Of a stretch of 64,000 nt of DNA, positions 1 to 6,648 are shown one piece after another. The notes beneath the pieces are model-generated. The model had not been told where the DNA came from. It did no database searches and was given only the letters and a program-made list of their open reading frames with translations. A program made the translations under genes and the position numbers. This DNA is from Xenophilus sp. E41 (GTDB lineage: Bacteria; Pseudomonadota; Gammaproteobacteria; Burkholderiales; Burkholderiaceae_C). The stretch spans positions 213,713 to 277,712 of the forward strand of contig NZ_QPIB01000009.1 in the NCBI RefSeq assembly GCF_003671765.1, in the 5' to 3' direction. Numbering within the stretch: position 1 is the first letter of the stretch; each line of letters begins with the position of its first letter.

Positions 1-495
1 AGCGCCGCCTACCAGCAGGTCGAATACCACGCACCGGGCTGGAAGCTCGATGCCGAGTACCTCCATGCCTTCGTCCCCCACCACCAGCTCACCAGCGGCA
101 GCTACAGCACCCGGGACTACGACTACACCAGGCCCAGGGCCGACCTGAGCAGCGGCCGCAAGGACCCGCGCCCCACCGGCCAGGCTGATGGCGAGGTCTA
201 CCAGTGGCACGCCGACCGGGCAGGCAGCCACTACGCCCAGCCCCGGGCGGGCACAGGACAAGCCAACGACCCCCAAGCCGAAGGCGACCACCTGGCCCGC
301 CTGCGCATGCAGCAGCTGCGCACCCACGGGGCCAGAGCAAGGGCCAGCGGCAACCTGCGGGGCATGGTGCCGGGCTGCACCTTCGAGCTGAAGAAGCACC
401 CCAGGCAAGACGCCAATGCCGAATACCTGGTCCTGGACACCGACTTCCTCATCGAGGACGTGGGCCAGGACAGCCAGAGCAAGGACGCAAAGGTG
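1..495 (+). pseudogene. vgrG: vgrG fragment (type VI secretion spike protein), truncated
   Basis: The frame is open from the first base of the window and reads as the gp27/gp44-like part of a VgrG (TssI) protein. It shows the family motif DYDYTRPRADL near residue 35 and the stretch GNLRGMVPGCTFELKKHP near residue 118. VgrG trimers form the needle tip of the type VI secretion system and carry effectors. After about codon 164 (DVGQDSQSKDAK) the similarity stops abruptly. The frame then runs through antisense sequence of a neighbouring lipoprotein fragment to a stop at 661-663, so the beta-helix spike and the C-terminus are lost here. The break lies at about 493-503 and coincides with the left end of an inverted segment. 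The 5' end is outside the window. The family call is firm. Loss of function is inferred from the missing gp5-like needle domain. Confidence 0.85.
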
Positions 496-498
496 TGC

Positions 499-790
499 AA
501 TTCCTCAAAGACAACACTTCCTCCATCTCCACCCCAGTTTGAGTTAAATCCCGAAAGGCATTTGAAGAATCGCACGTTGCTCAAGACGCCAAAACTAAAA
601 ATCCCGGCGAGCTTGCAGTTCTCAAAGCTGGTATCGGATAGTGCCTTTAACTTGATCTCGTAGCCGCCCGCGAAGTCACAGTTGACAAAGCGAATTTTCC
701 TCCATGTCAAGTACTGAAAGTCCACACCGCTGACCTCGGCCCCCTCAATGACCAACACCCCATCACCTATCTCCTTTTGACGAAGCTCAA
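499..790 (-). pseudogene. Central fragment of beta-helix lipoprotein copy A (inverted)
   Basis: Read on the minus strand this segment encodes ELRQKEIGDG at its start, then DFQYLTWRKIRFVNCDFAGG, and ends at GGSVVFEE. It is clearly paralogous to the copy on the minus strand near 2130-2440 (ELRRKETGD, DFAGAYEIKLD, VRFEECQF). The repeating 'F-x-N/D-C' spacing is that of a right-handed beta-helix or pentapeptide-like fold. It has no start or stop of its own. Its first codons continue exactly from the lipoprotein 5' piece at 1445-1561 (YLKDP + ELRQ). Its last codons continue into the plus-strand piece starting near 2893 (FEE + CQFFGN). It is therefore the displaced middle of one gene. Base composition is visibly more AT-rich than the rest of the window, which suggests foreign origin. 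Confidence 0.8.
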
Positions 791-1445
791 GGGTGGTATG
801 GGACCCAACGGTGCCATCGAGGTGCCGCTGTTGCTGACAAACATGAAAGAGGGCTATCCCAAGCAATTGGAGGTGAGCTTCAGCCGGCAGATGGCGGAGC
901 TCGACTGTGTGCAGTCCATGGCGATTTGGACTTTTACTGCTGGCGGCACGGACGAATACGAGCAGGCCAAGCGCGGCCAATGGCAGCGCTTGGCGCCCAC
1001 GCTCATCAGGGGCAAAGACCCGCTGAGCGCAACGCTCTCGTTCAGCGGCGAAGAGATCGCCAAGCTCACGCAGGCCATGCAGTCGGGTGTGGTGGCGCGA
1101 TTCCCCAACCCGTCCAAATTTGAGAAGGGCAGCGAATACCGGCGCATTGCGCAGGCGTTCATGGAGGTCACGCTCAAAAAGCCCAAGCCTGCGGGCACCG
1201 GTGAAGACTGGGCCAAGGACATGCTGTTCGAGAACGACCCGTGGGTGTACCCGCTGGACATTCAGATTGGCGAGGCCCAGCTGTCGCCCAAGTCGTACTG
1301 GATGTTCCGCAGGTCTGCAGGGGAGCGGGGGGAGGTGCCGGAATGGGATTGCTTGTGGAAGACGTGGGGAAAGTTGGCGACCAAGACGGGAAATCTTTAT
1401 CCCGACCCTGCAAAAGTGATACGGCCCCCTCCGGGATCGAACTGA
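789..1445 (+). pseudogene. C-terminal fragment of T6SS-associated metallophosphoesterase-like protein
   Basis: This plus-strand frame begins at a rearrangement junction near 789 with KGGMGPNGAIEVPL. The same motif (KGGMGHNGAIEVPL) ends the metallophosphoesterase remnant at 4255-4300, so both are pieces of the same family. It continues for about 218 residues rich in Trp, Lys and Glu (FSRQMAELDCVQSMAIWTFT, PWVYPLDIQIGEAQLSPKSY) with no recognised domain. The only upstream start codon, a TTG at 777, lies in antisense sequence of the neighbouring fragment, so the true N-terminus is missing. The stop TGA at 1443-1445 overlaps the ATG of the following lipoprotein (ATGA), showing that the two were translationally coupled. 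The function of this C-terminal part is unknown. The link to a calcineurin-like phosphoesterase rests only on the shared motif. Confidence 0.6.
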
Positions 1446-1561
1446 TGCAACGCCGCATTCTGTTGCAAGCCCTTGCACTCACATCACTCGCCGGATGCAG
1501 CCCCATGAGCAAACCCAACATCAAAACCTTTGGCAAGAAGTACAACTACCTCAAAGACCCT
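1445..1561 (+). pseudogene. 5' piece of beta-helix lipoprotein copy A (signal peptide and lipobox)
   Basis: The ATG at 1445 opens MQRRILLQALALTSLAGC, a short lipoprotein signal peptide with lipobox L-A-G-C, followed by FGKKYNYLKDP. After the proline codon (1559-1561) the sequence switches into the antisense of another copy's 3' part. The codons that should follow (ELRQKEIGDG) are found on the minus strand starting near 790. Joined to that segment and to 2893-3703, this piece rebuilds one complete lipoprotein gene. Because the gene follows a metallophosphoesterase-like coding fragment in an ATGA overlap, a role as immunity lipoprotein for a T6SS effector is plausible, but that is inference from position only. 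Confidence 0.75.
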
Positions 1562-2851
1562 GACGGTCTTGGCAGCCTGCGGTACGGCGCTCCATTGGCT
1601 TTCGGTGAGCGGGCCGGTGTTGCCGATCTTTACAACGTCTTGCAGTCCGCTGGCGAATTGCACGTTGTCAATCAGAAGTTGGTCCACGCTGTCTGCGGCC
1701 ATGCTGAACACTCGAGGATTGAAGTTATCGGCAGCCCCGTAAATTTGACTGTCGCGCAAGGTCAGGCTGCGGGCATCGCGGACGCCCACTTTCAGAACTC
1801 CCCCCTTGACCCGCTCCATCACCACATCTCCCTTGACGCTGGCGCCTGTGAGGTCCAGTAGGTCGATTTGGGTGTCGCGAATGGTTAGGGATTGGAGGCG
1901 TGCGGGAATCATTCGGAACTCACCGCGTAGCTTGCTATTCTCGACAAGGACGGATGCTGCAAGGCCCTCACCGCTTAGGGTCACTCGAACATCTTCGCAT
2001 TCGCAGCCGCGAACAACCAACTTCGCATCACCCGTCAACGCGAACCATTTGACTTTGCAATTGATGAACGCGGCTTCACCGTAGGTGCCGATACCGCCCT
2101 GATGGTTCCGATCGCTGGTGTCTCCGATGAACTGGCACTCCTCGAAGCGCACGTTTGTGCTTTCCTCCCCACCACCCCAAACGGATGCACCGCCAGAAAG
2201 GCATTTGTAGAACTGCACGTTGCGCATCGTTCCGAAACCATGGATACCCACGATCTTGCAACTCTCGAATGAGCAATTCTCCATCGCATCAAGCTTGATC
2301 TCATAGGCTCCCGCAAAGTCGCAATCTACAAACTTGATGTTTCTCCAAGTTAGGTACTGAAAGCGTGCACCACTGAACAATGCGCCTTTGACGACCATTT
2401 CCTGATCGCCTGTCTCCTTGCGACGAAGCTCAGGGTCGCTCAGGTATTTGTAGGTCTTGCCGAAGCTGGCGCTGTTGCCGGCCTGCTTGTAGCGCCGCGC
2501 CTGCGTCACCAGCTTGAGCTGGTCGGCACTGAAGGACTCGGTGGCACGCGGCAGGATGCCCGCGCCCTGGCGGTCCACGCCGATCTTGCTCAGGGCTTTT
2601 GTGTCCCACAGGTTCTTGAAGTTTTCATTGACGCCCCAGCCCAGGGCGGCGATGACCTGGCTGGCACCGGCGCCACTCTTCTCCTCCGGCTTCGCACCAT
2701 AGGCGTACACCACATCGGCCAAAGGGGTGAACAGCGCGTAGAACCAATCGAACTGCCCGCCATCGAAGTTGTAGCCGGTCAGTGCCTGGCCGTAGGTGGG
2801 GCCATAGGCCAAACACGCCTCGTAGATGGTCATGTTGTGGTCACGGCTCAT
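1484..2851 (-). CDS. Chimeric ORF: unknown N-terminal domain fused to beta-helix copy B
   Basis: The minus-strand start at 2851 gives MSRDHNMTIYEACLAYGPTY, then about 120 residues of an unrecognised domain (FDWFYALFTPLADVVYAYG, ALGWGVNENFKNLWD). From FGKTYKYLSDPELRR (about residue 130) it continues into the beta-helix-like region homologous to copy A, up to roughly SQWSAVPQAAK (about residue 425). Below about 1562 it runs into antisense of the copy A signal peptide, so the last 25 or so residues are not natural and the beta-helix end is missing. Unlike copy A it lacks a lipoprotein signal at this start. Its ATG overlaps the TGA of a vanished upstream gene (tail ALFEKMRA), the usual ATGA coupling at this locus. 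It could be an effector with a beta-helix domain or an effector-accessory protein. I do not recognise the N-terminal domain. Probably non-functional because of the 3' truncation. Confidence 0.55.
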   Translation of the reverse strand: MSRDHNMTIYEACLAYGPTYGQALTGYNFDGGQFDWFYALFTPLADVVYAYGAKPEEKSGAGASQVIAALGWGVNENFKNLWDTKALSKIGVDRQGAGILPRATESFSADQLKLVTQARRYKQAGNSASFGKTYKYLSDPELRRKETGDQEMVVKGALFSGARFQYLTWRNIKFVDCDFAGAYEIKLDAMENCSFESCKIVGIHGFGTMRNVQFYKCLSGGASVWGGGEESTNVRFEECQFIGDTSDRNHQGGIGTYGEAAFINCKVKWFALTGDAKLVVRGCECEDVRVTLSGEGLAASVLVENSKLRGEFRMIPARLQSLTIRDTQIDLLDLTGASVKGDVVMERVKGGVLKVGVRDARSLTLRDSQIYGAADNFNPRVFSMAADSVDQLLIDNVQFASGLQDVVKIGNTGPLTESQWSAVPQAAKTVRVFEVVVLLAKGFDVGFAHGAASGE

Positions 2852-2892
2852 GCCCTCATCTTCTCGAACAGGGCCTTGAGCGATTCGAAGGC
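2848..2892 (-). pseudogene. Last codons of a lost upstream gene
   Basis: Minus-strand codons read AFESLKALFEKMRA followed by TGA, which overlaps the ATG of the chimeric gene at 2851. The rest of this gene is absent because the segment ends at the inversion breakpoint near 2890-2893. The piece is useful mainly as a marker of the ancestral gene order. Confidence 0.45.
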
Positions 2893-3703
2893 ATGCCAAT
2901 TCTTTGGCAACGATCCCAACCGCAATCATCAAGGCGCGATTGGCAACTACGGACAAGCCTCTTTCATCAACTGCAAGGCCAAGTGGTTCAAACTTACCGC
3001 CGACTCGGGAATGACGGCGCGAGGCTGTGAGTTTGATGATGTCGCGTTCAGTCCAGACAGTGGGGCTGTGCTTATCGAAAACTGCAAACTGCGCGGCACC
3101 TTCGACATGGTGCCCGCGAGCCTGCAATCCCTCACCATCCGGGACACCCAGATCGACGTACTGGACCTCACGGGTGCCAGCGTCAAGGGCGAAGTGGTCA
3201 TGGAGAAGATCAAGGCCAGCAGCTTGAAGATGGGCATCGAGGAAGGTGCGCAAAGCCTGCGCCTCAAAGACAGTTGGATCACCGGCGACGGCGAACGCGT
3301 TTGTGCCATCTACGCGGGTGCGTTCAAGCACGTCCTCGTCGAAGACGTCCGCTTTGGTGGTTCGGTCAACGAGGTGGCGGGCATTGGCGGTGGCTACCGG
3401 CCCGGCGACGCCTCACCCCAACCCGTGTTGACCCAAAGCGTCACCTTCCGGCGCGTCAAGGCGCCTATGCTGCGTTCAGCCCGACTCAACGCGGCCGCAT
3501 TCACCGTGGAAGACTGCGAGATCGAGCGCGCCAACTTCAGCCAGGGCCACATTGACACGCTCACGTTCACCCGAAACACCTTCAGCTTCACCCTTGACTT
3601 GAGCCAGACCCAGGTCAAGGAGTTCAAGCAAAGCGGCGGCACAGACCTGCGCAAGCTCGGCGGTTTCAAGGCCGAGGGCTCCAACATCAAGCTGCCGCAC
3701 TAA
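2893..3703 (+). pseudogene. 3' piece of beta-helix lipoprotein copy A
   Basis: The plus-strand frame enters homology at CQFFGNDPNRNHQGAIGNYG (compare copy B CQFIGDTSDRNHQGGIGTYG). It runs about 270 residues with regular beta-helix spacing (SLTIRDTQIDVLDLTGASVK, VTFRRVKAPML, FTVEDCEIERANFSQGHIDT) to a natural stop at 3701-3703. The ATG at 2837 that opens the frame lies in antisense sequence upstream of the breakpoint and is not a real start. This piece supplies the C-terminus that both 1445-1561 and 499-790 lack. The intact C-terminus and natural stop suggest the break is fairly recent. Confidence 0.75.
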
Positions 3704-3742
3704 GCACGCGGACACGCTACCGCGTGCGGTCGGGGAGGGGGT

Positions 3743-3759
3743 GCTATGAATTCAATAGC
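3743..3759. repeat. Short dispersed palindrome GCTAT-N7-ATAGC
   Basis: GCTATGAATTCAATAGC is a near-perfect palindrome. Related copies occur at 9281-9297, 27917-27933, 36825-36841, 52595-52611 and 61980-61996, and within the hairpin at 49095-49126. The apparent ATG (3746) of the metallophosphoesterase remnant lies inside it, so the repeat marks where that gene lost its true 5' end. Confidence 0.7.
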
Positions 3760-4331
3760 TGGATGCGATCCACCCACGGGCGCTGCGGGCCGATTTGGCA
3801 TGAAAGCCGCCTTCAACCAAATGAACGTTGGTACCTGCGAGCGCAACCAGGCGACCTATCTGGAGCATTACATCAGCGCCCCGGGGCGCCGTGGGAGCTG
3901 GCCCGCCGTGGACTGGCACCTGTCAGGGCACAGCCACCGCTCGGGTGTCTACGAGGTGCGCTGGGAGGACAACGCCCGTGCCACCGCCACGCGCTGGATA
4001 CAGGTCATCAGCGCCAAGGACCCCGGCATCCACGGGGAGCGGACCGTGCCCAAGGACAGCACCACCGCCTTCATCGTGGTCAGCGCCGGAGGCGGCATCG
4101 GCTACCAGAACCTGGATGGGGAGCTCAGTGCCTGGACAGGCCGCGCACCTGCGGGCAACCTGCTGGACCCAAGACATGCCCAACAGCGGGCTGAACGAGA
4201 AGCCGCGCCTGTGCGTGGCGCTGGACTACCTGCACGTGATGAGCGGGATCGAGGGCAAGGGCGGGATGGGGCACAACGGGGCCATCGAGGTGCCGCTGCG
4301 CTTCAAGCCCGCATACTTCGCGCAGACCTGA
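3746..4331 (+). pseudogene. Metallophosphoesterase remnant, 5'-truncated and frameshifted
   Basis: The first frame (from 3746) contains VDWHLSGHSHRSGVYEV, which matches the G-H-x-H metal-binding motif near the end of calcineurin-like phosphoesterases. It then reads TAFIVVSAGGGIGYQNLDG. The upstream DxH, GDxxD and GNHE motifs are absent, so well over half the catalytic domain is missing. Near 4168-4172 the reading frame shifts by one base. The continuing frame reads DMPNSGLNEKPRLCVALDYL, then KGGMGHNGAIEVPL, and stops at 4331. The KGGMG motif ties it to the fragment at 789-1445. In this genomic setting such a protein could have been a secreted T6SS effector or an effector-processing enzyme. 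The present copy cannot be functional. The metallophosphoesterase call rests on one motif. Confidence 0.6.
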
Positions 4332-4334
4332 GTC

Positions 4335-4469
4335 GTGGGTGGGCCTTCCGCGCCGGGCAACACGCGTGGCCCGGTCAAGGGTGAGATTGAGCACACCAAC
4401 GACAGCGAGGGCTTCAACGTGAAGCCGCGCCCGAGTGACGCCGGGCTGCGCGTGGCGACGAGGCAGGAT
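4335..4469 (+). pseudogene. Possible coding remnant next to GST gene
   Basis: In the frame starting at 4335, GPVKGEIEHTNDSEGFNVKP and PSDAGLRVATRQDG look protein-like in composition and differ from the surrounding shadow frames. There is no start or stop of its own before the GST gene begins on the other strand. It may be a further scrap of the T6SS locus; I do not recognise it. Confidence 0.25.
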
Positions 4470-4471
4470 GG

Positions 4472-5164
4472 TCAATCCCGCGACGCCCGATACGGCTCGT
4501 CGAAAGGCACGAAGTCGTGCTCCTTCAGAGCCTCGTCGGTCCAGGCCCGCACCCCGGGCAGCGCCAGCAGGCGGTCGGCGTACGCCTGCGCCTCGGCCGG
4601 CACGGGCAGGCCGTAGGTGCGGATGCGCGAGGCGACGGGTGCGAAATACGCATCGGCGATGCTGAAGTCACCGAAGAGCATCGGCCCGCCGTGCGTGGCG
4701 AGCAGTTCGGTCCACATGCTGCCGATGCGCGCCAGGTCGGCACGTACGGCGGCCTGTTCGCGTACGATCTTCTGGCCGACCTCGCGCAGGTCGGCCTCGA
4801 CGTTCATCGGGCAGTGGCCGCGCAGCGCGGTGAAGCCGGCGTGCATCTCGGCGCACACGCTGCGCGCACGGGCACGCGCGGCCACGTCGCGCGGCCAAAG
4901 GCCCTTGTCGGTGAAGCGCTCGGCGACGTACTCGGCGATCGCGAGGGTGTCCCACACGGCAAGGTCGCCATCGACCAGCACCGGCACCGTGCCCGTGGGA
5001 TTCAGCGCCTTGACGGTGGCCTTGAAGGCGGAGTCGGCGTCGAAGGAGTCGAAGCGCACCATCACCTCCTCGAAGGGGATGCCGGCCTGCTTGAGCAGCA
5101 CCCATGGCCGCATGGACCACGAGGAGTAGTTCTTGTTGCCGATGTAGAGCTTGAGCGCCGCCAT
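4472..5164 (-). CDS. Glutathione S-transferase family protein
   Basis: The 230-residue protein begins LKLYIGNKNYSSWSMRPWVL, the thioredoxin-like N-terminal motif of a broad bacterial GST class with the catalytic Ser in the YSSWS stretch. NPTGTVPVLVDGDLAVWDT carries the cis-proline and glutathione-binding segment. An all-alpha C-terminal domain follows, with FGDFSIADAYFAPVASRI as the N-capping region. Such enzymes conjugate glutathione to electrophiles or reduce disulfides in the cytoplasm. The length is normal. The gene stands alone between the T6SS debris and the MgtC gene, transcribed away from the latter, so context does not indicate a specific substrate. Confidence 0.9.
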   Translation of the reverse strand: MAALKLYIGNKNYSSWSMRPWVLLKQAGIPFEEVMVRFDSFDADSAFKATVKALNPTGTVPVLVDGDLAVWDTLAIAEYVAERFTDKGLWPRDVAARARARSVCAEMHAGFTALRGHCPMNVEADLREVGQKIVREQAAVRADLARIGSMWTELLATHGGPMLFGDFSIADAYFAPVASRIRTYGLPVPAEAQAYADRLLALPGVRAWTDEALKEHDFVPFDEPYRASRD

Positions 5165-5267
5165 GTCCGGATCCTCCGTTGGATGAATCCGCCGATGCTA
5201 GCGGCTGGCCCGTGCGGCGCTGATGCCGGATCGGCCGCGGATTGATGCCGAATCCGCGCCGACGCCG

Positions 5268-5846
5268 TCAGGCCGGCGGCTTCGGCCCGTCGTCGTCCGG
5301 CGAAGCGATCACGCGCGGGCGCGGGCGCTCGTCGCTGTCGTGCGGCGGGCCGACGATGCGCTCGAGGCCGCTCACGAGCCGGGGCACGAGCTGCAGCACC
5401 GCCAGCGCCAGCAGCGCGCTCAGCACCGCGGTGGCCTCACGGCCCAGGCCGCAGGCCATGCCGATGGCGGCCGTCATCCACAGGCCGGCGGCGGTGGTGA
5501 GGCCCTGCACCTGCTGCTCGCCGGCGCCATGCTTGAGGATGGTGCCCGCGCACAGGAAGCCGACGCCCGCGACCAGGCCCTGGATCACGCGGCTCATGTC
5601 GGCCGGCTCGATGCCGGTCTGCTGCGGCACCAGCACGAACATCGCCGAGCCGATCGCCACCAGCATGTGGGTGCGCACGCCGGCGGCCTTGCCCTGCTGC
5701 TCGCGCTCGAAGCCGAGGATGAAGCCCAGCACCGAGGCCAGGAGCAACCGGACGGTGATGCGCACGAACTGCGTGAGGTCGGGAACGTCGGAGAACTCCG
5801 TGACGACCACCTGGGTGATCTCGTTCCACCAGGACGAAGCGGCCAT
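5268..5846 (-). CDS. MgtC/SapB family inner-membrane protein
   Basis: The protein has 192 residues with four to five membrane segments. It contains the family signature GFERE-QQGKAAGVRTHMLVA, then RVIQGLVAGVGFLCAGTIL, which matches the MgtC N-terminal membrane domain. A charged, proline-rich tail (PPHDSDERPRPR) replaces the cytoplasmic ACT-like domain of longer MgtC proteins. MgtC homologues affect magnesium homeostasis and F-ATPase activity in intracellular pathogens. For short environmental versions the role is uncertain. The MscS-type channel gene lies just upstream on the same strand (99-base gap), so the two may be co-transcribed in an envelope or ion-stress context. Confidence 0.85.
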   Translation of the reverse strand: MAASSWWNEITQVVVTEFSDVPDLTQFVRITVRLLLASVLGFILGFEREQQGKAAGVRTHMLVAIGSAMFVLVPQQTGIEPADMSRVIQGLVAGVGFLCAGTILKHGAGEQQVQGLTTAAGLWMTAAIGMACGLGREATAVLSALLALAVLQLVPRLVSGLERIVGPPHDSDERPRPRVIASPDDDGPKPPA

Positions 5847-5945
5847 GGATGCGGCAGGAGTGGGGGTGAGCGCGAGTGTGGCGCGGCCGGCGGCCCGCCG
5901 GCTGTAGGCAGAAGTCCTCTTGTCTGCCGCAGGCCGCGGCGCCGA

Positions 5946-6590
5946 TCAGGGTGCTGGTCCGGCGGGGGCCGCTGCAGGGGCCGGTGCGGGCGCCACGCCG
6001 ACCGCGGGCGGCACGCCCGGGCGGCTGCCATGCCAGCGCCGCACCGAGCGCTGGAAGAACAGGCTGTTGGGGATCTGCAGCGTGGTGCCGCTCGCCTCGG
6101 TGCCGCTTTCCTCCAGCGTGGTGTAGACCAGGTTGATGTCGAGCACACGCCCGCGCAGGCCGGGCTTCTCGCCGTTCTCGAGCAGCTCTACCACGTCGTC
6201 GATGCGGAACATGCGGGTGGTGAAGATCAGGAGCGCGCAGAAGATGTTCGACAGCACGCTCCACGCCGCGAAGAAGGCCACCGCGCCGACGGCCGCGAAG
6301 CCGGTGAAGGCCGTCCACAGCACCGTGCCCGACACGCCCAGGCGCTCCAGGCTCCACAGCAGCGCGCCGCCGTAGATCAGGAAGCCGCTGACGCGGCGCG
6401 ACACCACGGCGACTTCGACCGGCAGCGCATAGGCGCCGGTCACGCGGCGGATCAGGCGCGCGGCCAGGCGGAACAGCAGCCACGCGCCCAGCAGGATCAG
6501 GGCGACCTGGGCCATCGGCACGAGCACGTCGAGCCATTCGACGGCCCAGCGCGGGAGCGCGTCGCGCAGCGCTTGCAGGTAGCGGTTCAT
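5946..6590 (-). CDS. Small MscS-type mechanosensitive channel protein
   Basis: The 214-residue protein has two or three N-terminal membrane helices, then the pore-lining and beta-domain region of the MscS family (AAVGAVAFFAAWSVLSNIF, then RMFRIDDVVELLENGEKPGL, then TTLQIPNSLFF). MscS channels open under membrane tension to release solutes during hypo-osmotic shock. The protein is shorter than E. coli MscS (286 aa): it ends soon after the beta domain and carries an alanine/proline-rich tail (APAPAPAAAPAGPAP) instead of the C-terminal alpha-beta cage. The start ATG at 6590 lies 58 bases downstream of the lytic transglycosylase stop on the same strand, so read-through from that gene is likely. 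Confidence 0.85.
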   Translation of the reverse strand: MNRYLQALRDALPRWAVEWLDVLVPMAQVALILLGAWLLFRLAARLIRRVTGAYALPVEVAVVSRRVSGFLIYGGALLWSLERLGVSGTVLWTAFTGFAAVGAVAFFAAWSVLSNIFCALLIFTTRMFRIDDVVELLENGEKPGLRGRVLDINLVYTTLEESGTEASGTTLQIPNSLFFQRSVRRWHGSRPGVPPAVGVAPAPAPAAAPAGPAP

Positions 6591-6648
6591 TCAGCAGGCA
6601 GGCACGGCGAGGGGGCGCGCCCCCGTCGGGCGGGCGCCCGGGCGCCGC

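Noticed and set aside
495-2890. A site-specific invertible switch (shufflon-like)
   Set aside because: The rearranged pieces suggest inversion, but I see no recombinase gene and no exact short inverted crossover sites; the shared ends are imperfect. Ordinary recombination between paralogues explains it.
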